The position numbers and the translations under genes are program-made. The notes below the pieces were generated by a model. It searched no databases. It had not been told where the DNA came from and saw only the letters and a list, made by a program, of their open reading frames with translations. DNA of 64,000 nucleotides from Clostridiaceae bacterium (GTDB lineage Bacteria; Bacillota; Clostridia; Acetivibrionales; DTU013), in NCBI GenBank assembly GCA_012519745.1, contig JAAYPO010000008.1, positions 1 through 64,000 of the forward strand, in the 5' to 3' direction. This document shows, piece by piece, positions 34,462 through 43,419 of this stretch. Each line of letters opens with the position of its first letter. Position 1 is the stretch's first letter.

Positions 34462-34542
34462 TGACAGGAGGGACGGACACGCACCGGGAACAATCTCCGG
34501 CACCCAAGACAAGAAATATCAAAAAAAATTGTAAAAAACTTC

Positions 34543-34571
34543 TTGACTAGTTGACGGTTTTGCTATAACAT
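34543..34571 (+). promoter_or_regulatory. sigma-A-like promoter of the small-protein gene
   Basis: TTGACT and TAACAT with a 17-bp spacer lie about 60 bp before the start of the 52-residue ORF. It supports independent transcription of that gene. Confidence 0.5.
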
Positions 34572-34631
34572 AAATCCATGTGGTCGCAAACAAATTGTTG
34601 TTCCACAAATATTAGAAAAGGAGGCAGGAAG

Positions 34632-34790
34632 ATGTCAGGCAGATTTAACAGGAAGACCAGAGCAAATACATTGATCGCACATAACGCACTTATGGCGGCA
34701 GATGCAGCAATCGCAGCAAATGCAGCAAAACTTGATATGAATGGAATAATGACATCCGATGACCCTGCCTTACTCACTGTAATTATCTGA
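34632..34790 (+). CDS. 52-residue small protein, unrecognised
   Basis: ATG at 34632 has AAGGAGG eight to nine bases upstream. The product starts basic (SGRFNRKTRANT), continues with an Ala-rich amphipathic helix (LMAADAAIAANAAKLD) and ends in a short hydrophobic stretch (LLTVII). It has no cysteines and no signal peptide. With its own promoter, strong ribosome binding site and terminator it is a good candidate for a real, highly expressed small protein. Function unknown. Confidence 0.65.
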   Translation: MSGRFNRKTRANTLIAHNALMAADAAIAANAAKLDMNGIMTSDDPALLTVII

Positions 34791-34815
34791 CGATTTTCAA
34801 CAGCTAATGAACGAG

Positions 34816-34845
34816 AAGGCCGTGGGTTATCCCGCGGCCTTTGAT
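34816..34845 (+). terminator. terminator of the small-protein gene
   Basis: AAGGCCGTGGG pairs with CCCGCGGCCTT (one G-T or mismatch position) around TTAT; only a short T-run follows. Confidence 0.65.
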
Positions 34846-34981
34846 TATATCTACAGGCTGCGGAGTGTGGATCTGCGGCTTCTTTTCATGCTTGTCAGGA
34901 TCTTCTGATGGTCTTTGGGTAAGGCCTGTCATCGGTGGGAAAAGAAAGCTCTGAAATGAAATGAGCTAAGGGGGAGTTTTT

Positions 34982-36718
34982 TTGAAACGTCTGATAAAAT
35001 TGATCAGGAAGCAATGGTTGGGCTACTTGTTTGGGATTTTGACCTTGTTGACCTCCATTGTACTGGATATGTATAATCCCTATTTTGTAGGAGAAATAAT
35101 CGACAGGTCGATCATCGGCGGAGAGCTGGGGTATCTCAGGATAGCTTTGCTTGCGCTTGCCGGTATCACACTGGGTCGTGCGGTTCTCGGTTACACCAAG
35201 GAGCTGAGTTTTGACATAGCCAGCTCTAAGGTCATCGTGGATCTCAGGAAAAAAATGTTCGACCACATACAGAAGCTGTCATTCTCTTTCTTTGACGAGA
35301 ACAATACAGGTGAGCTGATGTCAAGGATCAAGGAAGACACAGAAAACATAATGAATGCGATCTGCTACGGCATAATGCTGTTCCTTGAGCAGATCATATA
35401 TTTCATCATCGCAACCGTCATACTGCTGACCATCAACTGGAAGCTGGCACTGATAAGCCTTGTGACGATGCCGGTGATAGAGTATGTGGTGTTCAGGCTT
35501 GAAAGGTCTGTGGGCAAGACCTATGAAAAAATCAGCGACCAGAGAGCCGTGCTCAATACCACAGCTCAGCAGAACATCGCAGGGGTAAGGGTCGTAAAGG
35601 CTTTCGGACGGGAAAAGTATGAAATACAGAAGTTCCTTCGTCAGAATGAGGAGAATTACAAGATAAATTATGAACAGGCACAGGCAATGGCCAGATACAA
35701 TCCTCCGATTGAATTCCTTTCGAATTTGGTCCTGGTACTCGTCGTCAGCGTCGGAGGCTATTATGTGATAGGCGGGGATATGTCCCTGGGGACCCTTGTT
35801 GCATTCAGTAATTACATTTACATGCTGATTTGGCCGATGCGCATGATGGGTTGGCTGACAAATGTACTGGCACAGTGTATGGCATCTGTTAAAAAGATCG
35901 ATAAGCTGTTTGAAGAGGAGCCGTCGATACGGAACTGTGATGCTCCTATAAAGCCGGAGCGGCTGGAAGGACATGTTGAGTTCAGGAATGTGAGCTTCGA
36001 GTATGCCGGGACAAATGTACTGGAGAAGATCGACATCGATGCGAAGCCCGGCAGCACGATTGCCATCATGGGCATGACAGGAGCCGGTAAAAGCTCGCTG
36101 GTCAATCTTATAGGCAGGTATTACGACTGTTCTTCAGGACAAGTGATGATTGACGGCGTCGATGTGAGAGAGATGGATCTGACGGTGCTCAGAAAAAATG
36201 TGTCGGCCGTAATGCAGGATACATTCCTGTTCTCGGATACTATCGAAGACAACATCAAATTTGGAGCCGGAGAGGTGCCGGAGGAGGTATTCAAAGCGGC
36301 CTGCAGCGATGCGATGGTGGACGAATTCGTGTCCCAGATGCCGGAGGGTTATCAGACAGTCATCGGCGAAAGGGGCATGGGACTGTCGGGAGGCCAGAAA
36401 CAGCGGATCTCGATAGCAAGGGCTCTTGTCAGGGATGCCAGGGTGCTGATAATGGACGATTCCACATCGGCTCTGGACATGGAGACAGAATACGCGATCC
36501 AAAAGGCAATGGAAAAGAGAAAGGGTATAACCTGCTTCATTATTGCCCACAGGGTATCGGCGGTCAAAAATGCCGATGAGATCCTTTACTTCCAGGACGG
36601 CAGGATCGCTGAGAGAGGAACACACAGCGAGCTTCTCAGGCTGCGGGGAAGGTATTATGACACATATTGTGAGCAGTACCGCGACTATGTGGAAGCATTG
36701 GAAAAAGAGGTGGTATAA
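34982..36718 (+). CDS. heterodimeric ABC exporter, subunit with degenerate ATPase site
   Basis: A 578-residue half-transporter: six membrane helices (about 15-310) and an ATPase domain (about 340-570) with Walker A GMTGAGKSS, signature LSGGQKQR and Walker B VLIMDDSTSALD. The residue after the Walker B aspartate is Asp where the catalytic Glu should be, the mark of the non-hydrolysing half of exporters such as BmrC/LmrC/TM287. TTG at 34982 follows GGGGGAG. It is directly followed (0-base gap) by the partner gene. Substrates may be drugs, peptides or lipids. Confidence 0.93.
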   Translation: MKRLIKLIRKQWLGYLFGILTLLTSIVLDMYNPYFVGEIIDRSIIGGELGYLRIALLALAGITLGRAVLGYTKELSFDIASSKVIVDLRKKMFDHIQKLSFSFFDENNTGELMSRIKEDTENIMNAICYGIMLFLEQIIYFIIATVILLTINWKLALISLVTMPVIEYVVFRLERSVGKTYEKISDQRAVLNTTAQQNIAGVRVVKAFGREKYEIQKFLRQNEENYKINYEQAQAMARYNPPIEFLSNLVLVLVVSVGGYYVIGGDMSLGTLVAFSNYIYMLIWPMRMMGWLTNVLAQCMASVKKIDKLFEEEPSIRNCDAPIKPERLEGHVEFRNVSFEYAGTNVLEKIDIDAKPGSTIAIMGMTGAGKSSLVNLIGRYYDCSSGQVMIDGVDVREMDLTVLRKNVSAVMQDTFLFSDTIEDNIKFGAGEVPEEVFKAACSDAMVDEFVSQMPEGYQTVIGERGMGLSGGQKQRISIARALVRDARVLIMDDSTSALDMETEYAIQKAMEKRKGITCFIIAHRVSAVKNADEILYFQDGRIAERGTHSELLRLRGRYYDTYCEQYRDYVEALEKEVV

Positions 36719-38515
36719 ATGCCGATAAATAATTTTAGAGAAGATGAAGAACTGCAGGAAAGCTTGAATATTTCGCTGATCAGGAGACTGGCTTCCTATC
36801 TGAAGCCTTATGCAGGGCCTGTCATAAAGACGCTGCTGCTGATGGCAGTGGTGATAGCAGTTGAGCTTTTCAACCCGTATTTTCTGAAGATAGGCATAGA
36901 CAGGTTCATCGCACAGGGTGACTGGCAGAACCTGTTTGTGCTGGCGGGAGTAATGATACTGGTAAATGCGGTTGCCATGCTTTGTTCCAGATTCAGGACC
37001 CTTATCATGGGAAGGGTGTCAAACAGCATCCTTCTTACGATACGCCAACAGCTGTATGGGCATATACAGAAGCTATCGTTCTCATTTTTTGATAATAGAC
37101 CTGCAGGAAAGATCCTGGCCAGGATCATAGGGGATGTCAATTCCCTCAACGATCTGTTCACAAATGCTGTAACCAGCCTGATCCCGGAGCTTGTGAAAAT
37201 ATCGTCAGTTATCGTGATAATGATGGTGATGAACTACAAGCTGGGGCTGGTGGCACTGGCAACGCTGCCTGTAATGGTGGTTGCATTCACATTCATATCT
37301 ATATCATCGAGGAAGAGATGGCAGCTGACCAGAAAGAAATCCTCGAACCTGAATGCGTTCACCCACGAGGATTTCTCCGGAATAAGGGTAGTTCAGAGCC
37401 TTGCTGCCGAGAATGAGACCTCATCGATATTCCTGAAGCTTTGCAATGAATGGAAGAATGCATTTATCAGCGCGATACGGATGAATGACTTTTTCTGGCC
37501 TACAGTTGAAATGTCCTGGGGAGTCGGAACCATCCTGGTATTCTGGTTTGGCGCAAGCCTCATACAAACGGGCTCGATAACACCGGGCCTCCTGGTGGCG
37601 TTCACCAGCTATGTTTCGATGTTCTGGCAGCCCATAATGAACATCAGCAATTTTTATAACCAGCTTGTTACCAATATGTCAGGCGCGGAAAGGATATTCG
37701 AGATACTTGACATCGATCCCGACATAAAGGACAGAGCCGGTTCAAAGCCCCTTCCAAAGATACAGGGGAATGTTTCCTTCAGGAACGTTACCTTTGGATA
37801 TGATGAGGGGCAGCAGGTGCTAAGAGATGTCAGCTTTGATATCTCGGCAGGGCAGACCATCGCGCTGGTCGGCTCGACAGGCGCCGGCAAGACGACTATA
37901 GTGAATCTGATCAGCAGGTTTTATGAGGTAACGGCGGGAGAAGTGCTCATCGACGGGCATGATCTCAACTATGTTACGCTGGAGAGTATCAGAAGCCAGA
38001 TCGGTCTCATGCCGCAGGATACCTTCCTGTTCTCCACGACGATAAAGGAAAACATCCGGTACGGCAAGCTGGATGCGACAGACGAAGAGGTTATAGAAGC
38101 TGCAAAGGCCGTGTCTGCCCACGATTTCATCATGAAGTTCGAGAAGGGCTATGATACGGATGTGAACGAGCGGGGAACGCGGCTTTCTGCGGGACAGCGG
38201 CAGTTGATTGCGTTTGCAAGGACGCTGCTTGCCGATCCGAGGATCCTGATACTCGACGAGGCTACGGCCAGCATAGATACACACACAGAGCGGCTTGTCC
38301 AGCAGGGCATCAGGAAGCTGCTCAAGGGAAGGACTTCCTTTGTGATAGCCCACAGGCTTTCGACCATCAGAAATGCCGACCGCATCATGGTGGTGGAAGA
38401 AGGCGGCATCGTGGAGTCAGGCACACATGAGGAGCTTATCAAGCTCCAGGGTCAGTACTACAACCTTTACACCTCCCAGTTCAGGTTCCTGAACGATGAG
38501 GAAGAGGCAGGATAA
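36719..38515 (+). CDS. heterodimeric ABC exporter, catalytic partner subunit
   Basis: The 598-residue half-transporter has six membrane helices (about 35-330) and an ATPase domain (about 355-590) with Walker A GSTGAGKTT, a signature LSAGQRQL and Walker B ILILDEATASID, where the catalytic Glu is present. With the upstream subunit it would form an asymmetric pair with one active ATP site. Its ATG directly follows the TAA of the first subunit. Its stop codon is inside the left end of the long inverted repeat. Confidence 0.93.
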   Translation: MPINNFREDEELQESLNISLIRRLASYLKPYAGPVIKTLLLMAVVIAVELFNPYFLKIGIDRFIAQGDWQNLFVLAGVMILVNAVAMLCSRFRTLIMGRVSNSILLTIRQQLYGHIQKLSFSFFDNRPAGKILARIIGDVNSLNDLFTNAVTSLIPELVKISSVIVIMMVMNYKLGLVALATLPVMVVAFTFISISSRKRWQLTRKKSSNLNAFTHEDFSGIRVVQSLAAENETSSIFLKLCNEWKNAFISAIRMNDFFWPTVEMSWGVGTILVFWFGASLIQTGSITPGLLVAFTSYVSMFWQPIMNISNFYNQLVTNMSGAERIFEILDIDPDIKDRAGSKPLPKIQGNVSFRNVTFGYDEGQQVLRDVSFDISAGQTIALVGSTGAGKTTIVNLISRFYEVTAGEVLIDGHDLNYVTLESIRSQIGLMPQDTFLFSTTIKENIRYGKLDATDEEVIEAAKAVSAHDFIMKFEKGYDTDVNERGTRLSAGQRQLIAFARTLLADPRILILDEATASIDTHTERLVQQGIRKLLKGRTSFVIAHRLSTIRNADRIMVVEEGGIVESGTHEELIKLQGQYYNLYTSQFRFLNDEEEAG

Positions 38516-38882
38516 CGACAGGAAGACCGGTATGACATTCTGGCTGTATCAAGAACAGTAATATACGGCACTTGCGTAACATGATGAAGACCGGTAGGGC
38601 ATTCGGACTGCTTCGCGAACAGCTACTAATCGACATCACTTGTTCAAATGAGGGCGCTGGTCACTCGCCGTCCATGGCTCGGGACGCAGCGCCTGCGGCA
38701 TCCGTGCCGCAGGTTGTGGGTCCTGCGGCCTCATTTGAACTGCGTGACGCCGAAGTATCTGTAACACTTGCAGTCATGAATGCTGTACCGGTCTTCATCA
38801 TGTTACCAAACAAGTGCCCTGCAACAGTTGCTGCAAAGCAGTCAGAAAGCCGTACCGGTCTTCAGCATGTTCGTTATCTAAT
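38511..38882. repeat. ~370-bp composite inverted repeat filling a convergent spacer
   Basis: The core is a perfect 21-bp inverted repeat: GTAACATGATGAAGACCGGT+A at 38576-38596 and its exact complement at 38786-38806. Around it, four copies of a ~45-bp unit (key text GAAGACCGGTA...GCATTC...GACTG...GAACAG) are arranged as two direct copies on the left and two inverted on the right. Nested inside are TTCAAATGAGG/CCTCATTTGAA and the hairpin CCTGCGGCA-TCCG-TGCCGCAGG. The left end includes the stop codon of the ABC gene; the right end includes the stop of the small minus-strand gene. Confidence 0.85.
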
Positions 38883-39048
38883 ACTTCAGTATGAGCATGA
38901 TCACCGGAGCGGCCACGGTGATCAGGGAGAGAAATATCGTGCCGAAGGCTGCCAGAGCATTTTTCTCCTTTTTGGCAAGGTATATGCCGTAGCTGAAGGT
39001 ATAGATCCCTGCTGCCACTACAAACAGTATTATGATAAATATGATCAA
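38878..39048 (-). CDS. 56-residue two-helix membrane protein, possible germinant-receptor D-type subunit
   Basis: This gene is easily missed because it is short and starts with TTG. The TTG at 39048 overlaps the TGA of the GerC-type gene and follows AAGGAGGGTG by ten bases. The product has two hydrophobic helices (about 1-23 and 33-54) joined by LAKKEKNA, and ends in LILKY. Small two-helix D proteins are known next to some Bacillus ger operons, where they modulate receptor function; position and topology fit that role, sequence homology is not claimed. Confidence 0.7.
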   Translation of the reverse strand: MIIFIIILFVVAAGIYTFSYGIYLAKKEKNALAAFGTIFLSLITVAAPVIMLILKY

Positions 39049-40325
39049 TCCTTATCACCCTCCTTGCGGTCGATCTTCTCATAGGACTGAAAGATCGTGC
39101 CTGTTCGGCGTATTTTCAGGTTGAGGGACGGATTTATGATGACATCCGGGTATTGGCTCAGCCAGTTGAAGGCTTCCCATTCTTCTATGGTAAAGAAGTT
39201 GCCGGCCATATTTTCCCCAAAGCCGAATATATCTGCTTCCAGTTCTTTTTGTGACTTTTTGATAGTATGCTTTATCGAATCCAACAGGAAAGACTTTATT
39301 TGATCCTCCAGCTCATATGTGAGCTCAAGCTTCTCATATTTCACATCACTTTGAATAGCATATATTTCGGCTTCGAGACCCACTGTCACATCGATCACAG
39401 GCTTGCCGTCCTTAAAATACGCTTTGATTTTAGTCGGCCTGCTTTTATGGACATCAAAAATAATATTCTTATCAGAAAAGCTTTTGTCGGGTACCGACAT
39501 CATGCCGCTCCTGTATTTGCCTTTTATCATCAGGTATGCTGCAGTTTCATATGCGTCCAGATAGCCGATCATCCTGCCGGTGTGGAACACAGCCATACCC
39601 GACAGCTCTCTTTTTGAGACACTGGATCTGGGTGTTTCGCCGGGGATGATGCCTTTACGCCCGTCAAGCTTTGTGGTATTGTTTTCAAAGTCGAAATCAT
39701 TTATTCCTCCATATAACGCTATCGGGCACTTATAAGAGGATATCATAGCGGTATGGAAGTCCATAAATTCGACCATGGGAAACAGACTTGTGAATTTTGA
39801 TTGGGTCAACAGTAATTCTATCGACTTGGAAAGGCTGCCTCCGATACTTGACTCATTTGCTTCTATAAATTCCTCAGCGGATCCTCTTACTACGACAATA
39901 GACATGCTTGGACGGGTCTCGTTATATCTTTCAAGGCCTGCTATATGGCCTGCTATGTCTTCTCGTGCGTATTCCTCAGAAAATATGACCCATTTGGCAT
40001 GCATCAGCGATACCCGCCTGGATATGCTCGTGTTCAGCATATCTATAGCCTCTAGCATAGTAGGAGCCTCGATAGTGTGTACAAGACTGTTGGACTGTGC
40101 CTTTTTGTTTTCATTTCCTGAAGCGCCGCCCGCACTGTCAGCGCCGCCGGGGCCTGTGTATGTTGGATATTGGATGGTAAGCCTGAGCCTTCCCTCTGAG
40201 CCTTTATCAACACCTACAGAGATGGCATATACTTCATCATCGATCTCGCGTGCATCAAAACAGCCTGCGAGAAGGGATGCGGATATTACTGACATGAGTA
40301 CCAGTGCTAGGATCTTCTCAGGCAT
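39045..40325 (-). CDS. gerC-like: germinant receptor C-type lipoprotein (Ger(x)C family)
   Basis: A 426-residue lipoprotein with signal peptide and lipobox LLAGC (Cys at about residue 22), followed by FDAREIDD, a family hallmark, and three mixed alpha/beta domains ending in the LRRTG-like KIRRTGTIFQ segment. It is anchored to the outer face of the inner spore membrane and is one of three subunits that sense germinants. It overlaps the gerB-type gene by 8 bp. Confidence 0.92.
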   Translation of the reverse strand: MPEKILALVLMSVISASLLAGCFDAREIDDEVYAISVGVDKGSEGRLRLTIQYPTYTGPGGADSAGGASGNENKKAQSNSLVHTIEAPTMLEAIDMLNTSISRRVSLMHAKWVIFSEEYAREDIAGHIAGLERYNETRPSMSIVVVRGSAEEFIEANESSIGGSLSKSIELLLTQSKFTSLFPMVEFMDFHTAMISSYKCPIALYGGINDFDFENNTTKLDGRKGIIPGETPRSSVSKRELSGMAVFHTGRMIGYLDAYETAAYLMIKGKYRSGMMSVPDKSFSDKNIIFDVHKSRPTKIKAYFKDGKPVIDVTVGLEAEIYAIQSDVKYEKLELTYELEDQIKSFLLDSIKHTIKKSQKELEADIFGFGENMAGNFFTIEEWEAFNWLSQYPDVIINPSLNLKIRRTGTIFQSYEKIDRKEGDKD

Positions 40326-41418
40326 CTGCTATATCACCCTTTTTTCTTGTTATAAATGCCAGAAGCAATATAGCGGCAGGGATCAGATACATGATATACA
40401 AGCTGTACTGTCTGAGGAAGGTGATGTTTTTCTGGGTCACCTCCTGCATGCTCTGGGGCAGTATCGCCACTATATATACGAGTATGGCAAATGGCAGAAG
40501 TATCGGCAAGTGGTCCTTTATCCTAAATGTTTTGCAATATAGCAGCATGCTGATATAATAGGAAGCTGTCGTTGTAATGACTGATGAAATGACCCATATG
40601 AACAGGAATACGGATTCAAGTCTTTGTACATATCTGTTGAAATATATTGATCTGGATAATTCAAAAACGCCTGAGATACTTTCACTGCCTGATGTGTAAC
40701 CATATATCGACAAATAACAAAGCAATGATATGGAAAAGACGACGCCTGATATAAGTATACTGGTAAGAGCTGCTTTTTTATAATCCCTGTGCCCTTCCAG
40801 TGCGTTTACTGTAAAGGCAAGGAGAAGAAATTCGTTATATGCCGAGCTTCTGCTCAAGCCAAACATGATTGTTTTTTCAAGCCCGTGGCCCCCGATGGGG
40901 TTCAGCAGGTTAAAATTGAAGCGATTTGCGGACAGCAGCAAAATAAAAACCAGGCCGGCCATGGATGGAATGAAACAAATGGCGCAGAGCCGCGCTATTG
41001 CTTGAAAGCCGTATCTCGAGATTATCAGCGAGGCAACCAGAAAGAGAGATATTATCAGGCTTGTAGGTGTATATGGCAGATTGTACACCTTGATCATTTC
41101 CACAAATTCCCGCAATGTTGATCCTGCATTGAAGACACAATATGCGCTTATTGCCAGTATCAGCAGCTTGCCGATGAACCTGCCGGCGACTATTTCGAAA
41201 ATCGCTGCCAGGTCCTTGCCCGGGAATCGTTTCAGCAGCATATAAACAAGCATGAACACAACGACTGTCACTACACAGGAGATCAGCGTAGTATACCAGG
41301 CAGCCGTACCCGTCTGACTGATGATGCTCCCTACGCTTGTAAAGAATATTTTATTTACCGTGATGACCGAAACGAATGAAATGGCCTCAAACACTCCGAT
41401 CTTGCCCTCGCTGTTCAT
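40318..41418 (-). CDS. gerB-like: germinant receptor B-type permease (spore_permease family)
   Basis: A 366-residue integral membrane protein of the GerAB/ArcD family with about ten helices, related to amino-acid permeases. The N-terminus GKIGVFEAISFVSVITVNKIFFT is typical. It probably holds the germinant-binding pocket of the receptor, often for an amino acid. It overlaps gerA by 4 bp and gerC by 8 bp, so all three are translationally coupled. Confidence 0.92.
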   Translation of the reverse strand: MNSEGKIGVFEAISFVSVITVNKIFFTSVGSIISQTGTAAWYTTLISCVVTVVVFMLVYMLLKRFPGKDLAAIFEIVAGRFIGKLLILAISAYCVFNAGSTLREFVEMIKVYNLPYTPTSLIISLFLVASLIISRYGFQAIARLCAICFIPSMAGLVFILLLSANRFNFNLLNPIGGHGLEKTIMFGLSRSSAYNEFLLLAFTVNALEGHRDYKKAALTSILISGVVFSISLLCYLSIYGYTSGSESISGVFELSRSIYFNRYVQRLESVFLFIWVISSVITTTASYYISMLLYCKTFRIKDHLPILLPFAILVYIVAILPQSMQEVTQKNITFLRQYSLYIMYLIPAAILLLAFITRKKGDIADA

Positions 41419-43181
41419 TTTTGATTTCCTCCCGTCTTATTGCTTCTATATCGGTTCGACAAGATCCATTTTCTCGATATTTCAGGCTGCCGTCTTTCGT
41501 CAAGAGGGTCAGCATAATCAGGCCGCAGTTCCTGCTTCCAAATAGGCAGCCTTACCAGCAGGTCGCTGCTTTTTCGTGTTGTTGGCGCCAGCTGTGAGAA
41601 TAACGGCACTCCAAATGATTCCTGACTCACCCCGAATGTAAGCATTATGATCAAGGCAAGTGATATGCCGAAAAATCCAAGAAAGGCCCCTGAGAAAATG
41701 TAGATCATTCGCATGATCCTCATGGAAAATGCCAGATTGAAGTCCGGTATGGCAAAATTGCCCAGACCGGTGAATGCGACGATAATGATCAGGACAGGAC
41801 TTACAAGATCTGCCTGAACAGCGGCTTGTCCCAGTATCAGGGCGCCGATGATGCCGATGGTATTTCCGATAATGCCAGGTATCCTGATACCGGCTTCGCG
41901 TATCAGCTCAAAGGAAAGCTCCATAAGGATGACCTCTGCCAGTGTTGGAAATGGCACATTTTCCTTGGCCTGAGCTATGGCGATCAGCAGATCCGTTGGG
42001 ATCATCTCCCTGTGGAAGGTAGTCAGAGCCACATAAAGCCCGGGCAGCAGTGAGGCAACAAAGACTGCGAACAGCCTGACGAATCTTAAAAAAGTGCCGA
42101 ATTGCCATCTAAGCGTAGTGTCCTCCGGTGTATTCAAAAAATCGAAAACCGTTACCGGCACAATAAGTGCAAAGGGACTTCCGTCAGCGAGAATGGCGAC
42201 CTTGCCGTCTGTGAGATGAGCTACTGTCCTGTCGGGCCTTTCAGTCGATATTATGGTTGGGAAAATGGAGTTTGGATTGTCTTCTATAAAATGCTCCAGT
42301 ACACCGTCGCTCATTATAAGATCTGTTACAAGTCCCCTGATCCTTCGTTTGACTTCGGCTACCAGAGACGGATTTGCAAGATCCTTCAGATATAGGACGG
42401 CTATCTGTTCATTGTTGCGCTCTCCAAGCTTGAAGAATTCAGTGGTAAGTTCTTTGTTCTTCAATATCCTCCGGACCAGAGTTATATTGGTCCTGAGATT
42501 TTCGTTGTACGCCTCCTGAGGTCCCTTGACCACGCCCTCTACCTGTGGCTTGTCAACATTGCGCTTATCAAACCCCTTTGTCTCACATAGTATATAATTC
42601 GGGTAACCGTCTATACATAAGGCAGTGTTGCCTGTCAGTACATCGTTTATCGCTTTTTCATGGGTGTCGGCCTTTTCGATCTGATGAGTCTCTATCACAC
42701 TGTCGTATATGTAGTCGAAAAGATTTTTTCCACCCAGGTCATTGTACTTGCTTTTATCCAGCAGCGGTCTTAAGATTGACTGATTGATGGTGTTGCGGTC
42801 TGACATTCCGTCCAGATAAAATATAAAGGCATTCACCCCATCGCCAATACACAGTCTGCGAATGACGATATCCTTGTTGTCCGGGTGATTGAACGCATTC
42901 TCTATATATGAAAGGTTTTTTCCAAGCTGGTGATAGGCTTTTGTTTTTTTGTATTTTGACTGCTTTGTAGTTTCACCACTGCTGTATCCAGCCTTGTTCA
43001 CATGATTGGCTTTAGCGCTGTCGGCCTTGTCTCTGCCGGTTTTGCCGCCGCTGCCGCTGTCTCTGCCGGTTTTGCCGCCTCCGCCGCTATATGCTGCTCC
43101 ATCCGCATTGTTGGCAGATGTTGAGGGATCCTTGTATATAAGCCATGAGAATATGCTTTTTGAAGAAGCTTTTTTGCCCAT
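41415..43181 (-). CDS. gerA-like: germinant receptor A-type subunit
   Basis: A 588-residue protein: a variable Gly/Lys-rich first 75 residues, a large cytoplasmic domain with the GerA signatures (IVIRRLCIGDG, DGMSDRNTINQSILRPLL, GNTALCIDGY, GPQEAYNENLRTN), then about five membrane helices from residue ~385 (EMIPTDLLIAIAQAKENVPFP and PDFNLAFSMRIMR between them). It starts at ATG 43181 after AAAGGTGAC and is the first gene of the operon. Expression in the forespore by sigma-G is expected from the family, though I could not assign a clear sigma-G promoter. Confidence 0.94.
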   Translation of the reverse strand: MGKKASSKSIFSWLIYKDPSTSANNADGAAYSGGGGKTGRDSGSGGKTGRDKADSAKANHVNKAGYSSGETTKQSKYKKTKAYHQLGKNLSYIENAFNHPDNKDIVIRRLCIGDGVNAFIFYLDGMSDRNTINQSILRPLLDKSKYNDLGGKNLFDYIYDSVIETHQIEKADTHEKAINDVLTGNTALCIDGYPNYILCETKGFDKRNVDKPQVEGVVKGPQEAYNENLRTNITLVRRILKNKELTTEFFKLGERNNEQIAVLYLKDLANPSLVAEVKRRIRGLVTDLIMSDGVLEHFIEDNPNSIFPTIISTERPDRTVAHLTDGKVAILADGSPFALIVPVTVFDFLNTPEDTTLRWQFGTFLRFVRLFAVFVASLLPGLYVALTTFHREMIPTDLLIAIAQAKENVPFPTLAEVILMELSFELIREAGIRIPGIIGNTIGIIGALILGQAAVQADLVSPVLIIIVAFTGLGNFAIPDFNLAFSMRIMRMIYIFSGAFLGFFGISLALIIMLTFGVSQESFGVPLFSQLAPTTRKSSDLLVRLPIWKQELRPDYADPLDERRQPEISRKWILSNRYRSNKTGGNQK

Positions 43182-43297
43182 AAAGTCACCTTTTGTCTAT
43201 TTTGTGCCGGACTGTCAGACATCGCCAGCATTTCTCAGTCATATTATTTCCACAACTTGTGCAGGATATGTCTGATTTCAACGGTTGGTTTCATCTA

Positions 43298-43329
43298 TTG
43301 ACGGCTGTAAGTTAAAGTGCTAGTATACT
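43298..43329 (+). promoter_or_regulatory. possible promoter of the GNAT gene
   Basis: TTGACG and TATACT are separated by 20 bases, longer than ideal, but the TAAAGTGCTAGTATACTAC text closely matches the tyrS promoter region (TAAAATGCTAGTATAATAC), which supports a real promoter. Confidence 0.4.
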
Positions 43330-43419
43330 ACAAAGATTACTATCTTTTACCTGTACTGCTTGCCTGGTACTCACGAAATGACACAGGCACCGCATTTTCA
43401 GAACGAAAGGGAACAGGTG

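Noticed and set aside
38572-39084. 170-codon plus-strand frame across the inverted repeat
   Set aside because: It runs through the palindromic spacer and antisense of the small ger gene and has no ribosome binding site.
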